Origin: Pseudomonadota bacterium
GTDB taxonomy: Bacteria > Desulfobacterota > BSN033 > WVXP01 > G020346125
Length of the DNA: 11,639 nt
Direction: 5' to 3'
NCBI GenBank assembly: GCA_030608745.1
Contig: JAUWDQ010000064.1
Span: 1-11,639 of the forward strand
Shown: positions 1 to 7,161 of the stretch, in pieces
How positions within the stretch are numbered: the stretch's first letter is position 1
Layout of the letters: each line of letters opens with the position of its first letter
Translations under genes and position numbers: made by a program
Notes under the pieces: generated by a model
What the model saw: the letters and a program-made list of their open reading frames with translations, nothing else
What the model was told of the DNA's origin: nothing
The model's database searches: none

Positions 1-761
1 ATCCGGTAACCAGATCAATTCTTGCGAATGCCGTATCGGCTCTTCTGGGAATGGTGGAGCATGGGGAAAGGATATCCTCGGAGGGGGGTGAGCGGACGAT
101 AGCCGTTACTGCCTTGGGAAATACCCAGCCGGCCGTAGACCGGGCCATGGGGTTGCTTCGAGAAAAGGGGTTTCAGGTAATCGCGTTCCACGCCTCGGGG
201 GCTGGTGGTTCGGCGATGGAGGAGCTCATTGGGGCGGGTGTTATCAATGGCGTTCTCGATCTAACTCCCCACGAGATCACCGAGGAAGTGGTGGGGGCAG
301 GGGTTTACATCCCCGTTCGGCCCGGGAGACTGAGTGCCGCCGGACGATTGGGCATCCCCCAGGTGGTATCCACAGGGGCGCTGGAGTATGTATGTTTCGG
401 CCCCAGGGAATCTATTCCCCTCAGATTGAGGAGGAGAAAGATCCACATGCACAACCCTTACAACGCAAACGTCAAAGTTTCCCGGAACGAGATGGCGAAG
501 GTGGGTAAAGTTGTAGCTGACAGGCTGAAACAAGCTAGGGGACCTACAGCGGTTTTGGTTCCCCTCAAAGGGTGGTCCATTTATGGAGGCGGCGGAGGGC
601 CCTTGCACGATCCTCAGGGGTATAACATGTTTGTTAAGAGCTTGAAGCGACATCTTAGAAGGGATATCCGATATGAAGAGATCGATGCCCATATCAACGA
701 TCGCCACTTTGCCGATGCGTGTGTTAATGTATTGTTGGAGTTTATGGAAGGGGCGGGATGA
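1..761 (+). CDS. Tm-1-like ATP-binding domain protein (UPF0261 family), 5'-truncated by the window edge
   Basis: The reading frame is open from base 3, upstream of the first ATG at 51. The upstream codons read ILANAVSALLGMV, a conserved stretch in the middle of UPF0261/Tm-1-like proteins, so the true start lies outside the window and only the C-terminal half (252 residues) is seen. Family hallmarks are visible: the AVTALGNTQPAVD strand-loop, GFQVIAFHASGAGG, a DLTPHEI segment, HMHNPYNANVKVSRNEM, the glycine-rich GWSIYGGGGGPLHDP loop and the closing DAHINDRHFADA. The family is named after tomato Tm-1, whose N-terminal domain binds ATP; bacterial members are largely uncharacterised and occur in catabolic operons. 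The stop overlaps the start of the next gene (ATGA), implying translational coupling with the class II aldolase. A role as kinase or ligase on the pathway substrate is inference only. Confidence 0.88.
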   Translation, partial: PVTRSILANAVSALLGMVEHGERISSEGGERTIAVTALGNTQPAVDRAMGLLREKGFQVIAFHASGAGGSAMEELIGAGVINGVLDLTPHEITEEVVGAGVYIPVRPGRLSAAGRLGIPQVVSTGALEYVCFGPRESIPLRLRRRKIHMHNPYNANVKVSRNEMAKVGKVVADRLKQARGPTAVLVPLKGWSIYGGGGGPLHDPQGYNMFVKSLKRHLRRDIRYEEIDAHINDRHFADACVNVLLEFMEGAG

Positions 762-1363
762 TGAGGGGTAGAGAGGCTGATGAGATTTCCTTGAGACGGG
801 AGCTTGCCGAGATTTCGAGAAGGGCATTTAACCGGGGCCTCGTGAGCGGTACGGGAGGAAATATCAGTGCTAGGATTCCCGATACCGATCAAATCCTCAT
901 CACACCAAGCGGCGTCTCCCTGGGGGATGTTGAACCGGAGGTTAACATTTTACTTAACTTGGAGGGCGTAGTTCTTGATTCTTCTTTGGGACTAAAACCG
1001 TCGAAGGAGTCATCCTTTCATCTTGCCGTCTACCGGCTTCGTCCCGACGTGATGGCGGTTGCCCACCTTCACCCTCCCTATGCGACCGCGTACTCGAATA
1101 AGGGAAGACCTCTTCCCCTGGTAACGGTTTCCAGCCGCGTTGTCCTCAAAGAGGTCCCCTGGGTAGAATGTGCCCTTCCAGGTTCGAGGGAGCTTTACGA
1201 TTTTGTCTGTGAGGGATTAAAGAAGCATTCAGGAGTGAGGGCCATGCTCATGAAGGAACACGGTGTCCTTGCCCTTGGGCCGGACCTCAAGACCGCCTTT
1301 TATCTTACGGATCTGGTTGAGGATACCGCTAAGATCGCTTACATAGCTTCGCATATTTCCTGA
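758..1363 (+). CDS. class II aldolase/adducin family protein (fuculose-phosphate aldolase-like)
   Basis: The product is 201 residues, close to the usual 200-220 of zinc-dependent class II aldolases such as FucA, AraD and OtnC. The phosphate-binding GTGGNIS loop is at residues 31-37, followed by the ITPSGVSLGD segment. The catalytic glutamate is E84 in PSKESSFH, and the zinc ligands are H103 and H105 (HLHPP) and H168 (KEHGVLALG). All key residues are present, so the enzyme should be active. Expected chemistry is retro-aldol cleavage, decarboxylation or epimerisation of a phosphorylated sugar or sugar acid; the exact substrate is not readable. The start overlaps the upstream stop (ATGA), with a second ATG immediately after at 761. 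A purine-rich GGAAGGGGCGGG stretch just upstream can serve as ribosome binding site. It is the likely carbon-carbon cleavage step of the cluster. Confidence 0.92.
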   Translation: MMRGREADEISLRRELAEISRRAFNRGLVSGTGGNISARIPDTDQILITPSGVSLGDVEPEVNILLNLEGVVLDSSLGLKPSKESSFHLAVYRLRPDVMAVAHLHPPYATAYSNKGRPLPLVTVSSRVVLKEVPWVECALPGSRELYDFVCEGLKKHSGVRAMLMKEHGVLALGPDLKTAFYLTDLVEDTAKIAYIASHIS

Positions 1364-1399
1364 GGTATGGGTAATTTTCATAAAGGAGGGGGTGTTTAC

Positions 1400-2467
1400 A
1401 TGGATATTCCAAAAAGGATGAAGGCTGCCGTTCTTTACGGTTTTAACGATGTGAGGGTGGAGGAACGTGATGTTCCATCACCGGGCCCTGATGAGGCTCT
1501 CGTGAAGGTCAATGCCTGCGGGATTTGTGGAACGGACATTAAGGTAATAACCCACGGGTTGCCGAATCAGCCCCCGTTCGGGGATTTCATCATTGGCCAT
1601 GAATATGCCGGAACGGTGGCGGCGCTTGGTGACACAGTTGATGAGTTTCAGATCGGTGATAGGGTGACGGTTGAAATACACAAGGGTTGTGGGCGATGTA
1701 AAAACTGCATCATGGGTCACTATACCGCCTGTCTCAACTACGGCAACATCGGAAAAGGGCATCGTGCCAACGGCTTTACCGCAAATGGGGGGTTTGCCGA
1801 ATATGCGGTAAATCACGTGAATACTCTTTACAAACTCCCGGATAACATCTCCTTTGACGAATCAACGACAATAACAACTGCGGGAACGTGCATCTATGGG
1901 ATAGATATGGCGGGAGGTTACATCCCAGGGGATACGGTGGCGGTGTTGGGACCTGGACCGATCGGGCTTATGAGCGTACAGTTGTGCAAGGCTCTCGGTG
2001 CGGGAAAGGTGATCCTGACTGGTACGAGAGATGAGAGGCTCGAACTGGGCAAGAAGCTCGGTGCCGATTATGTGGTCGATGTACGAAGGGAGAAAGCGGT
2101 CGAAAAGGTCATGGAGCTTACGGATGGGCTGGGGGCGGATCTGGTGCTTGAGGCCGCCGGGGGTGATACCGCCCTTCAAGAGGCCCTGGAGATGACCCGT
2201 AAGGGGGGCAAGATTTCGATACTTGCCTTCTATAAGGGGCCCATCACGGCGGATATCTCAATAGCGGTTCGTAACGGAATCAATATATATACCGTCCGAG
2301 GTGAAGGGAGAATGAGCGTGGGCAGGTCCCTTTCTCTGATGGCCCAGGGCAAAATCACCGGCAAACCACTCATTACCCACACATTCCCCGTGGAGGAAGT
2401 CAACGAGGCCCTCAAAACCTTCGCGGAGAGGATAGGAGGTGCCATGAAGGTGGTGGTTCATCCATGA
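1400..2467 (+). CDS. zinc-dependent medium-chain alcohol/polyol dehydrogenase (threonine/sorbitol dehydrogenase-like)
   Basis: Start chosen at 1400 rather than the in-frame ATG at 1367, because AAAGGAGG (1382-1389) lies correctly spaced before 1400; the earlier ATG would translate through that site. The product is 355 residues. Catalytic zinc ligands are C40 (NACGICGTD) and H67/E68 (GHEYAG). The four structural-zinc cysteines are C97, C100, C103 and C111. The Rossmann motif GPGPIGL is at 184-190, preceded by VAVL. The strand after it ends in LTGTRDERLELGKKLGAD, as in the threonine dehydrogenase branch. It should oxidise a secondary hydroxyl with NAD(P). It follows the aldolase by 36 bases and is likely co-transcribed with it. 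Substrate could be a sugar acid or polyol; cofactor preference is not certain. Confidence 0.93.
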   Translation: MDIPKRMKAAVLYGFNDVRVEERDVPSPGPDEALVKVNACGICGTDIKVITHGLPNQPPFGDFIIGHEYAGTVAALGDTVDEFQIGDRVTVEIHKGCGRCKNCIMGHYTACLNYGNIGKGHRANGFTANGGFAEYAVNHVNTLYKLPDNISFDESTTITTAGTCIYGIDMAGGYIPGDTVAVLGPGPIGLMSVQLCKALGAGKVILTGTRDERLELGKKLGADYVVDVRREKAVEKVMELTDGLGADLVLEAAGGDTALQEALEMTRKGGKISILAFYKGPITADISIAVRNGINIYTVRGEGRMSVGRSLSLMAQGKITGKPLITHTFPVEEVNEALKTFAERIGGAMKVVVHP

Positions 2468-2643
2468 TCCGTCCGCTTCAGACTCTGGATCTTAGGTGAT
2501 GAGATCGGGTCGGTGGACTTTCGTCAGTGGACTTTCAAGGTATATAAAAAGGGAAAGGAAGCAACAACGTGGGATGGCTATACATGGTTTTCGGTTGTTG
2601 TTGGAGAAGCAAAAATGAAAGAAAGGAGGTGTGATAAAAAGGT
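2468..2643 (+). promoter_or_regulatory. 176-base spacer with a tandem 14-bp direct repeat and a weak inverted repeat
   Basis: The gap holds two adjacent 14-base units, GTCGGTGGACTTTC (2509-2522) and GTCAGTGGACTTTC (2523-2536), differing at one base, followed by an A/T-rich TATATAAAAA (2541-2550). Further on, CAACAAC (2562-2568) can pair with GTTGTTG (2594-2600) across a 25-base loop. No good -35/-10 pair with normal spacing is visible. The repeats could be a direct-repeat operator or activator site controlling the downstream half of the cluster, which would fit the longer gap here. A strong Shine-Dalgarno, GAAAGGAGGT (2621-2630), ends the region. Confidence 0.35.
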
Positions 2644-3585
2644 ATGGAAGATTTCTCAATCTATCGGTACATGAAGCCGGGGATAGTTCATTTTAAAGCT
2701 TTTCCTGAGGTGGCGTGGGGAGCAGGGCCTATTGTGGAGACCTTGAAGAAGATCGTAGAGGATGATTTTTGGACTGCCGTTGAAGTGGGGTGGATGCGCG
2801 ATGTCAAGGTGAGGCACGAGGCCCGTAAACTGCTTGAGGTCTCACACATTGAGGTATGCTACGCTACACAGCCCATGTTTCTCAGTAACAAGCTCAACTT
2901 GAATGCCCTCGATTCCGCCGAGAGGAAGAAGGCGATGAACGCAGCGAGGAATTGTATCGATGAAGCCTACGATCTCGGGGCTTCGTGGGTGAGGGTACTC
3001 TCGGGAAAGGACCCCGGGGATGAGAAGAGGGATGAGGCGAAGAGAATCCTCGTTGATTCGATCAAGGAGATATGTGAATACTCAAAGGAGGAGGGTGAGA
3101 TCGGGATCACCTTAAAGATATTCGACCGGGACATCGATAAATGTTCCCTTATCGGCCACTTCAAGGATGCGGCCGATGTGGCGAAGGAGATTTACAAGGA
3201 ATATAAGAATTTTGGGCTTCTCGCGGATCTGTCTCACTTCCCTCTCTTGAGGGAGCGGCCAGAGGATGCCATCCCACTGGTGAAGGAGTATCCGCTCCAT
3301 TTTCACCTGGGCAACTGCGTTATGCGAGATCGGAAACACCCGGCATACGGAGACCTCCAGCCCCGATTCGGGATCGCCGGTGGGGAGATTGATACTCCCC
3401 AAGTGCGTGACTACTTCAGGCTCCTCTTGGATCTAAAACTCCTCAACCCTGAAAACAGGCCGGTGGTAAGCGTGGAGGTGAGGCCCCTGTTAGCTGAGGA
3501 GTACTCAGAGGCCATTATTGCAAATGCCAAAAGGGTGGTAAAGGAAGCCTGGGCAACCATGGAAAGTTTTGCGCCGGGAGGTTAG
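2644..3585 (+). CDS. TIM-barrel sugar phosphate isomerase/epimerase-like protein (AP endonuclease 2/xylose isomerase-like fold)
   Basis: The product is 313 residues, typical for this fold. Motifs in order: AVEVGW with E47 on an early strand; LKIFDRDIDK at 157-166; LLADLSHFPLL with D195 and H198; LHFHLGN with H219 and H221; the GDLQPRFG loop; and VSVEVRP with E278 on the last strand. This is the arrangement of divalent-metal sites in xylose isomerase-like enzymes, including hydroxypyruvate-isomerase-type OtnI proteins. The position usually held by glutamate (LEPFDRD in homologues as remembered) is K158, which may weaken or change metal binding. There is no signal peptide, so it is cytoplasmic. 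The start at 2644 lies 13 bases after a strong AGGAGGT; the GTG at 2631 is out of frame. It probably isomerises the keto product of the neighbouring dehydrogenase; substrate unknown. Confidence 0.85.
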   Translation: MEDFSIYRYMKPGIVHFKAFPEVAWGAGPIVETLKKIVEDDFWTAVEVGWMRDVKVRHEARKLLEVSHIEVCYATQPMFLSNKLNLNALDSAERKKAMNAARNCIDEAYDLGASWVRVLSGKDPGDEKRDEAKRILVDSIKEICEYSKEEGEIGITLKIFDRDIDKCSLIGHFKDAADVAKEIYKEYKNFGLLADLSHFPLLRERPEDAIPLVKEYPLHFHLGNCVMRDRKHPAYGDLQPRFGIAGGEIDTPQVRDYFRLLLDLKLLNPENRPVVSVEVRPLLAEEYSEAIIANAKRVVKEAWATMESFAPGG

Positions 3586-3617
3586 ATATTAGGGATAGAT
3601 ATAAGGAGCTTGTGATA

Positions 3618-4004
3618 ATGGAGAAAGAGGTCATTCTTACGGACAAAGCTGGTCGGGCAGCAGGCCCATTCGTGCAAGCGATAAAGGTGGGAAATTTCCT
3701 GTATCTGTCCGGATGTCGGGGTATAGATCCCAAGACAAACCAGGTGTCAAAGGGTGGTATTCGTGCTGAAGCTAAGCAGGTATTGGAGAATATTAAAGGT
3801 GTTGTCGAAGCGGCCGGGGGTTCGATGGAGAATGTCATTGCGACTACGGTCTATGTGAGGGATATGTACAGATACAGACCGGTGATAAATGAACTATATG
3901 AAGAGTATTTCGGCGAAACAATGCCAACGCGGACCATTGTGGAGATATCCCGCCTCAATGAAGATAGCAATGTTGAGATAACGGCAACCGCATGGGTCCC
4001 CTAG
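3618..4004 (+). CDS. RidA family protein (YjgF/YER057c/UK114), reactive imine/enamine deaminase
   Basis: Start set at ATG 3618, nine bases after AAGGAG (3603-3608). The in-frame GTG at 3612 is only three bases from that site. The product is 128 residues, the standard size. Visible family marks are FLYLSGCRG at 27-35, DPKT, the helix EAKQVLENIKGVVEAAGG, a VYVRDM strand, and PTRTIVEI with the substrate-binding arginine R105 and the conserved E120 near the C-terminus. RidA proteins form trimers and hydrolyse 2-aminoacrylate-like enamines/imines to ketoacids and ammonia; related members serve in specific degradation pathways such as RutC. Its place within this catabolic cluster hints at an imine or similarly reactive intermediate, or at protection of a PLP enzyme elsewhere. 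It lies 32 bases after the isomerase-like gene. Confidence 0.92.
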   Translation: MEKEVILTDKAGRAAGPFVQAIKVGNFLYLSGCRGIDPKTNQVSKGGIRAEAKQVLENIKGVVEAAGGSMENVIATTVYVRDMYRYRPVINELYEEYFGETMPTRTIVEISRLNEDSNVEITATAWVP

Positions 4005-4102
4005 GACTTGAACCACATTCAGGGATGCCTAATGATTTCAGTGAAAGTTTCGAGTCAAGGAGCAAAAGCGGAAAGGGAGGCTCTAGACACAAATCTTATA
4101 AC

Positions 4103-4135
4103 ATGAACGCCACGTTTTCTGCGAGGGGCGTTCAT
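4103..4135. repeat. 9-bp perfect inverted repeat between RidA and the transporter genes
   Basis: ATGAACGCC (4103-4111) is repeated in reverse complement as GGCGTTCAT (4127-4135) around a 15-base loop. It lies 45 bases before the start of the TctC-type gene. There is no T-run on either side, so it is not a classic intrinsic terminator. It could be a repressor operator, or an RNA hairpin that protects or separates the transporter message, whose binding-protein gene is often made in excess. The surrounding 175-base gap (4005-4179) shows no other convincing signal apart from the AAGGAGGT ribosome binding site just before 4180. Confidence 0.5.
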
Positions 4136-4179
4136 ATTACATATAAATTCACACAAAAAAGAGGAAGGAGGTAGTTAGC

Positions 4180-5142
4180 ATGATAGCGAAAAAGTTCGGT
4201 TATGGGATGTTTATCTGTGTTATCATTTTGAGCTTTAGTGTGGCGGCATTTGGCGGGGGAAAGTATCCCTCAAAGCCGGTGAAGTTCTTGATCCCCTTTG
4301 GTGCGGGGGGATCTGCTGATGTCATGGGGAGGGCACTGGCCAAGGGCACCGAGAAGCACTTCGGCCAGCCCTTCGTCCCTATCAACAAGCCTGGAGCGGG
4401 TGGAGGGATCATGTATACCGCCTTGAAGAGCTCCAAACCAGACGGTTACACGGTGGGCTGGAACTCCACATCCGTTCTGACGTGCACGAATATCGGTAAC
4501 GTACCTTTCATGTACGATGCTTTCGAGCACGTCTGCAGGATTGGATTTACGGCGATGCCGATTGCTGTGCGGTCGGATGCCCCCTGGAAAACATTTGGGG
4601 AATTTGTGGATTATGTGAAGAAGAACCCCGCAAAGATCAAGATCGGGAATGCGGGTACGGGAAGCGCCACCCATCTCACAGCGGTACTCATGGAGCAGGA
4701 GTTAGGCCTGAAGGTCATCCACGTTCCACTGGGTGGTAAGCGTCGGATTCCGAGCCTGCTCGGAGGTGAAGTTGAGGTGATCTGCGTCCCCCTCCCCGAA
4801 GCCGCCCCTCACGTAGCGGGTGGAAACGCCCGATTGCTTGTCATGCCCACTGCGAAAAGGGATCCGGCTTTCCCGGATATCCCTACGTTCAAAGAGCTGG
4901 GATATCCCATCGTCATCGAACTCTTTAGGGGGTTGAGCGTACCCAAGGGGACGCCCAAAAGCATCATCAGAAAACTCGAAAAGGCCTTTAAGAAGGGCTC
5001 CCAGGAACCCAGCTTTACAAAAATTGCCAAAAAGAGAGGGTTCAACATAAGCTTTATGGGGAGAAAGAAGTTCCAGCGGTACCTGGAAGATCAGAATGAG
5101 CTGATCGCAAGGGCGTATAAGATTAGCGGCCTGGTCAAGTAA
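4180..5142 (+). CDS. TTT transporter periplasmic substrate-binding protein (TctC/Bug family)
   Basis: The product is 320 residues, the normal size for Bug/TctC proteins. The N-terminus is a Sec signal peptide: lysines at 4-5, then a hydrophobic stretch to about residue 23. There is no lipobox cysteine, so it is a soluble periplasmic protein. Mature family motifs follow: YPSKPVKFLIPFGAGGSADV at 29-48, PINKPGAGGG near 67-76, the SSKPDGYTV segment, a GNAGTGSATHL loop that normally contacts the ligand carboxylate, and LLGGEVEV at 193-200. It captures a carboxylated small molecule and delivers it to the TctAB membrane pair encoded next. The ribosome binding site AAGGAGGT is well placed. It is the first gene of the transporter block, 175 bases after RidA. 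The ligand cannot be predicted, since this family ranges from citrate to aromatic acids. Confidence 0.95.
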   Translation: MIAKKFGYGMFICVIILSFSVAAFGGGKYPSKPVKFLIPFGAGGSADVMGRALAKGTEKHFGQPFVPINKPGAGGGIMYTALKSSKPDGYTVGWNSTSVLTCTNIGNVPFMYDAFEHVCRIGFTAMPIAVRSDAPWKTFGEFVDYVKKNPAKIKIGNAGTGSATHLTAVLMEQELGLKVIHVPLGGKRRIPSLLGGEVEVICVPLPEAAPHVAGGNARLLVMPTAKRDPAFPDIPTFKELGYPIVIELFRGLSVPKGTPKSIIRKLEKAFKKGSQEPSFTKIAKKRGFNISFMGRKKFQRYLEDQNELIARAYKISGLVK

Positions 5143-5206
5143 ATCCAATAATGGGGGGAGTGGCATTATCGATTCCGATGCTATTCCCCTCATTCCCTGG
5201 TTTTTT

Positions 5207-5662
5207 ATGAGAAGGACAAACATCTTCATCTCGATTATATTGTTTGCTTTTACAGGTTATTATGCGTATCTCATTTCGGGGCTCCCTGCCAGGAATATCC
5301 CCCATACCCTTGGGGCAGATTTTATGCCCTGGGTCTTAACGGTATGTTTACTCCTCTTATCCAGCTTGCTCCTTATGAAAAGCCTCTTTTATAAAAGGGA
5401 AGAGGAGAGGGTTGTCGGAATATCGCTGAAAGAGGTTGCCGGAATCCTTTCTCTTATGGCTATCATCATCGCTTATATCGCAGCCATGATCTATTTCGGT
5501 TACGTATTCATTACGCCCCCCTTTATAGCTGCCATGATGCTGATGTCCGGCTCGAGAAAACTGAAAGAGATCATTATTTTTCCCATAGGAATAACCCTCG
5601 CGGTTTACATTTTCTTTTATCGATTCTTCAACGTTTTGCTCCCTGGCGGGAAAATCTTTTAA
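5207..5662 (+). CDS. TTT transporter small membrane subunit (TctB family)
   Basis: The product is 151 residues and very hydrophobic, as expected of TctB. Membrane segments are visible at about 5-23, 39-58, 78-98 and 121-140, with a shorter hydrophobic stretch at 101-114, and a charged loop (YKREEERVV) after the second. The SGLPARNIP motif after the first segment is common in TctB proteins. TctB pairs with TctA to form the sodium- or proton-coupled importer. ATG 5207 is the only usual start in this frame upstream of the first membrane segment. It has no recognisable Shine-Dalgarno; instead the stretch before it (5151-5210) can be read as a 19-codon mini-ORF whose TGA overlaps the start codon. 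It lies between the binding protein and TctA, 12 bases before the latter. Confidence 0.9.
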   Translation: MRRTNIFISIILFAFTGYYAYLISGLPARNIPHTLGADFMPWVLTVCLLLLSSLLLMKSLFYKREEERVVGISLKEVAGILSLMAIIIAYIAAMIYFGYVFITPPFIAAMMLMSGSRKLKEIIIFPIGITLAVYIFFYRFFNVLLPGGKIF

Positions 5663-5674
5663 TAGGATCCTCCT

Positions 5675-7159
5675 ATGAGTGATGTAGCCCTTGCAGCGTT
5701 AAGCGATGTTCTCCGATTGCCGAACCTTATTGCCAGCATGATGGGGGTTTTCTTCGGGCTCTTTATCGGCGCTTCTCCCGGACTTACCATATCCCTGGGG
5801 ATGGTTCTTCTTCTTCCCCTCACCTTTGCCCTTTCCCCGGTGACATCTTTCTGCCTGCTGCTGGGGCTATATACTTCGGGGATGACCGGAGGCTCCATAT
5901 CCGCAATACTCCTGAACATCCCGGGAACACCTTCGGCCTCGGCTACCGCTATCGACGGTCACGAAATGGCGAAGAAGGGAAGGGCGGGGGAGGCCATAGG
6001 AACTGCCGTGATTTCATCATTTTTCGGGGGTATGTTCAGCTTGGGGTGTCTGGTGTTAATCGCTCCTGCCATTGCCAAGTTTGCCCTCCGATTCGGAGCT
6101 CCTGAGCTCTTTGCCCTGGTGCTTCTGGGTTTAACCCTCATCTGTAGCTTTGGGCAGAGGTCGATCATCAAGGGCCTGATCTCTGGAGTCATCGGACTTA
6201 TCTTCATGACAGTCGGGCTTGATAACATGATGGGAATCCCACGTTTTACCTTCGGTTACGTCGAGCTTCAGGCGGGAGTCTCTTTTCTGCCGGCATTGAT
6301 CGGACTTTTTGCGATTCCGCAGATTTTGGAGGGGATTGTCATCGGGGCCCAGGTTATTCCGAAGTACGAGGCGAAGATCTCGGGGCTTCTCCCGAGGTTT
6401 AAAGATATAACACAACTCTTTAAGACCATGGTCTTAGGGGCCTTGGTTGGAACGGGAATAGGTGCGATCCCGGGCGCAGGGGGGCCGATAGCCGTTTTTC
6501 TCAGCTACGATTATGCCAAGAGAATTTCTAGGAATCGGACCTTATTCGGAACCGGGCTGGCCGAGGGGGTGGCGGCACCAGAATCGGCAAATAACGGTGT
6601 AGCAGGCGGGGCGATGATACCGATGCTTACCCTGGGAATCCCGGGTGATCCCATCACCGCCATACTCCTGGGTGCCTTAATGATCCAGGGGCTAACCCCT
6701 GGTCCCTTGCTGTTTCAGACAAATGCCCAGTTTGTCTACAGCGTTTTCTGGGCCTTTCTTGTGGCAAATATAATGACCCTCTTCCTTACCCTTTCCACAA
6801 TAAAGGTTTGGGTCAGGCTCCTCCAGGTGCCCAAAAGAATTCTCCTGCCCATAATCGCTATCCTTTGCATCGTCGGGTCATATGCCCTGCACAATACCTT
6901 TTTTGATACAGGGGTCATGCTTTTCTTCGGACTATTGGGGTATTTCATGAGGAAGTATGAATTTCCCGTTGTCCCCATGCTCTTGGCCATAATCCTGGGT
7001 CCGGCCCTTGAAGAACACCTGAGGATATCACTCATCATTTCCCAGGGAGATCCCTCCATATTTATAAGACATCCCATTAGCCTTGTTTTCATCATAATCT
7101 CCCTCATATCCTTCATCGGCCCATTATTGAAGCGCATTAGAGCCAGCGAGGAAGAGTAG
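5675..7159 (+). CDS. TTT transporter large membrane subunit (TctA family permease)
   Basis: The product is 494 residues with about ten to twelve hydrophobic segments, matching TctA (about 500). The two inverted family repeats each carry the expected signature: GASPGLT at 32-38, with LLNIPGTPSASATAIDGH at about 79-96, and GAIPGAGG at 263-270, with APESANNGVAGG at 301-312 and LGIPGDP near 320. These loops are thought to form the transport pathway. It imports the ligand delivered by the binding protein, driven by a cation gradient. AGGA (5664-5667) sits seven bases before the ATG. It is the last intact gene of the left cluster; no intrinsic terminator is obvious after its stop. Confidence 0.96.
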   Translation: MSDVALAALSDVLRLPNLIASMMGVFFGLFIGASPGLTISLGMVLLLPLTFALSPVTSFCLLLGLYTSGMTGGSISAILLNIPGTPSASATAIDGHEMAKKGRAGEAIGTAVISSFFGGMFSLGCLVLIAPAIAKFALRFGAPELFALVLLGLTLICSFGQRSIIKGLISGVIGLIFMTVGLDNMMGIPRFTFGYVELQAGVSFLPALIGLFAIPQILEGIVIGAQVIPKYEAKISGLLPRFKDITQLFKTMVLGALVGTGIGAIPGAGGPIAVFLSYDYAKRISRNRTLFGTGLAEGVAAPESANNGVAGGAMIPMLTLGIPGDPITAILLGALMIQGLTPGPLLFQTNAQFVYSVFWAFLVANIMTLFLTLSTIKVWVRLLQVPKRILLPIIAILCIVGSYALHNTFFDTGVMLFFGLLGYFMRKYEFPVVPMLLAIILGPALEEHLRISLIISQGDPSIFIRHPISLVFIIISLISFIGPLLKRIRASEEE

Positions 7160-7161
7160 AA

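Noticed and set aside
261..827. Long minus-strand frame opposite the Tm-1-like gene
   Set aside because: It is the antisense shadow of a strongly conserved coding sequence; no ribosome binding site or motif.
2466..2491. GATCC/GGATC inverted repeat after the dehydrogenase stop as a terminator
   Set aside because: Five-base arms, 16-base loop and no T-run, so likely chance.
3992..4174. 60-codon frame overlapping the end of the RidA gene and running to just before the binding-protein gene
   Set aside because: No ribosome binding site, no recognisable domain, low-complexity basic composition, and it runs through the inverted repeat and the next gene's Shine-Dalgarno.
5161..5181. TGGCATTATC...GATGC as a possible sigma-54 promoter before TctB
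   Set aside because: The GG and GC dinucleotides are not at the required -24/-12 spacing.
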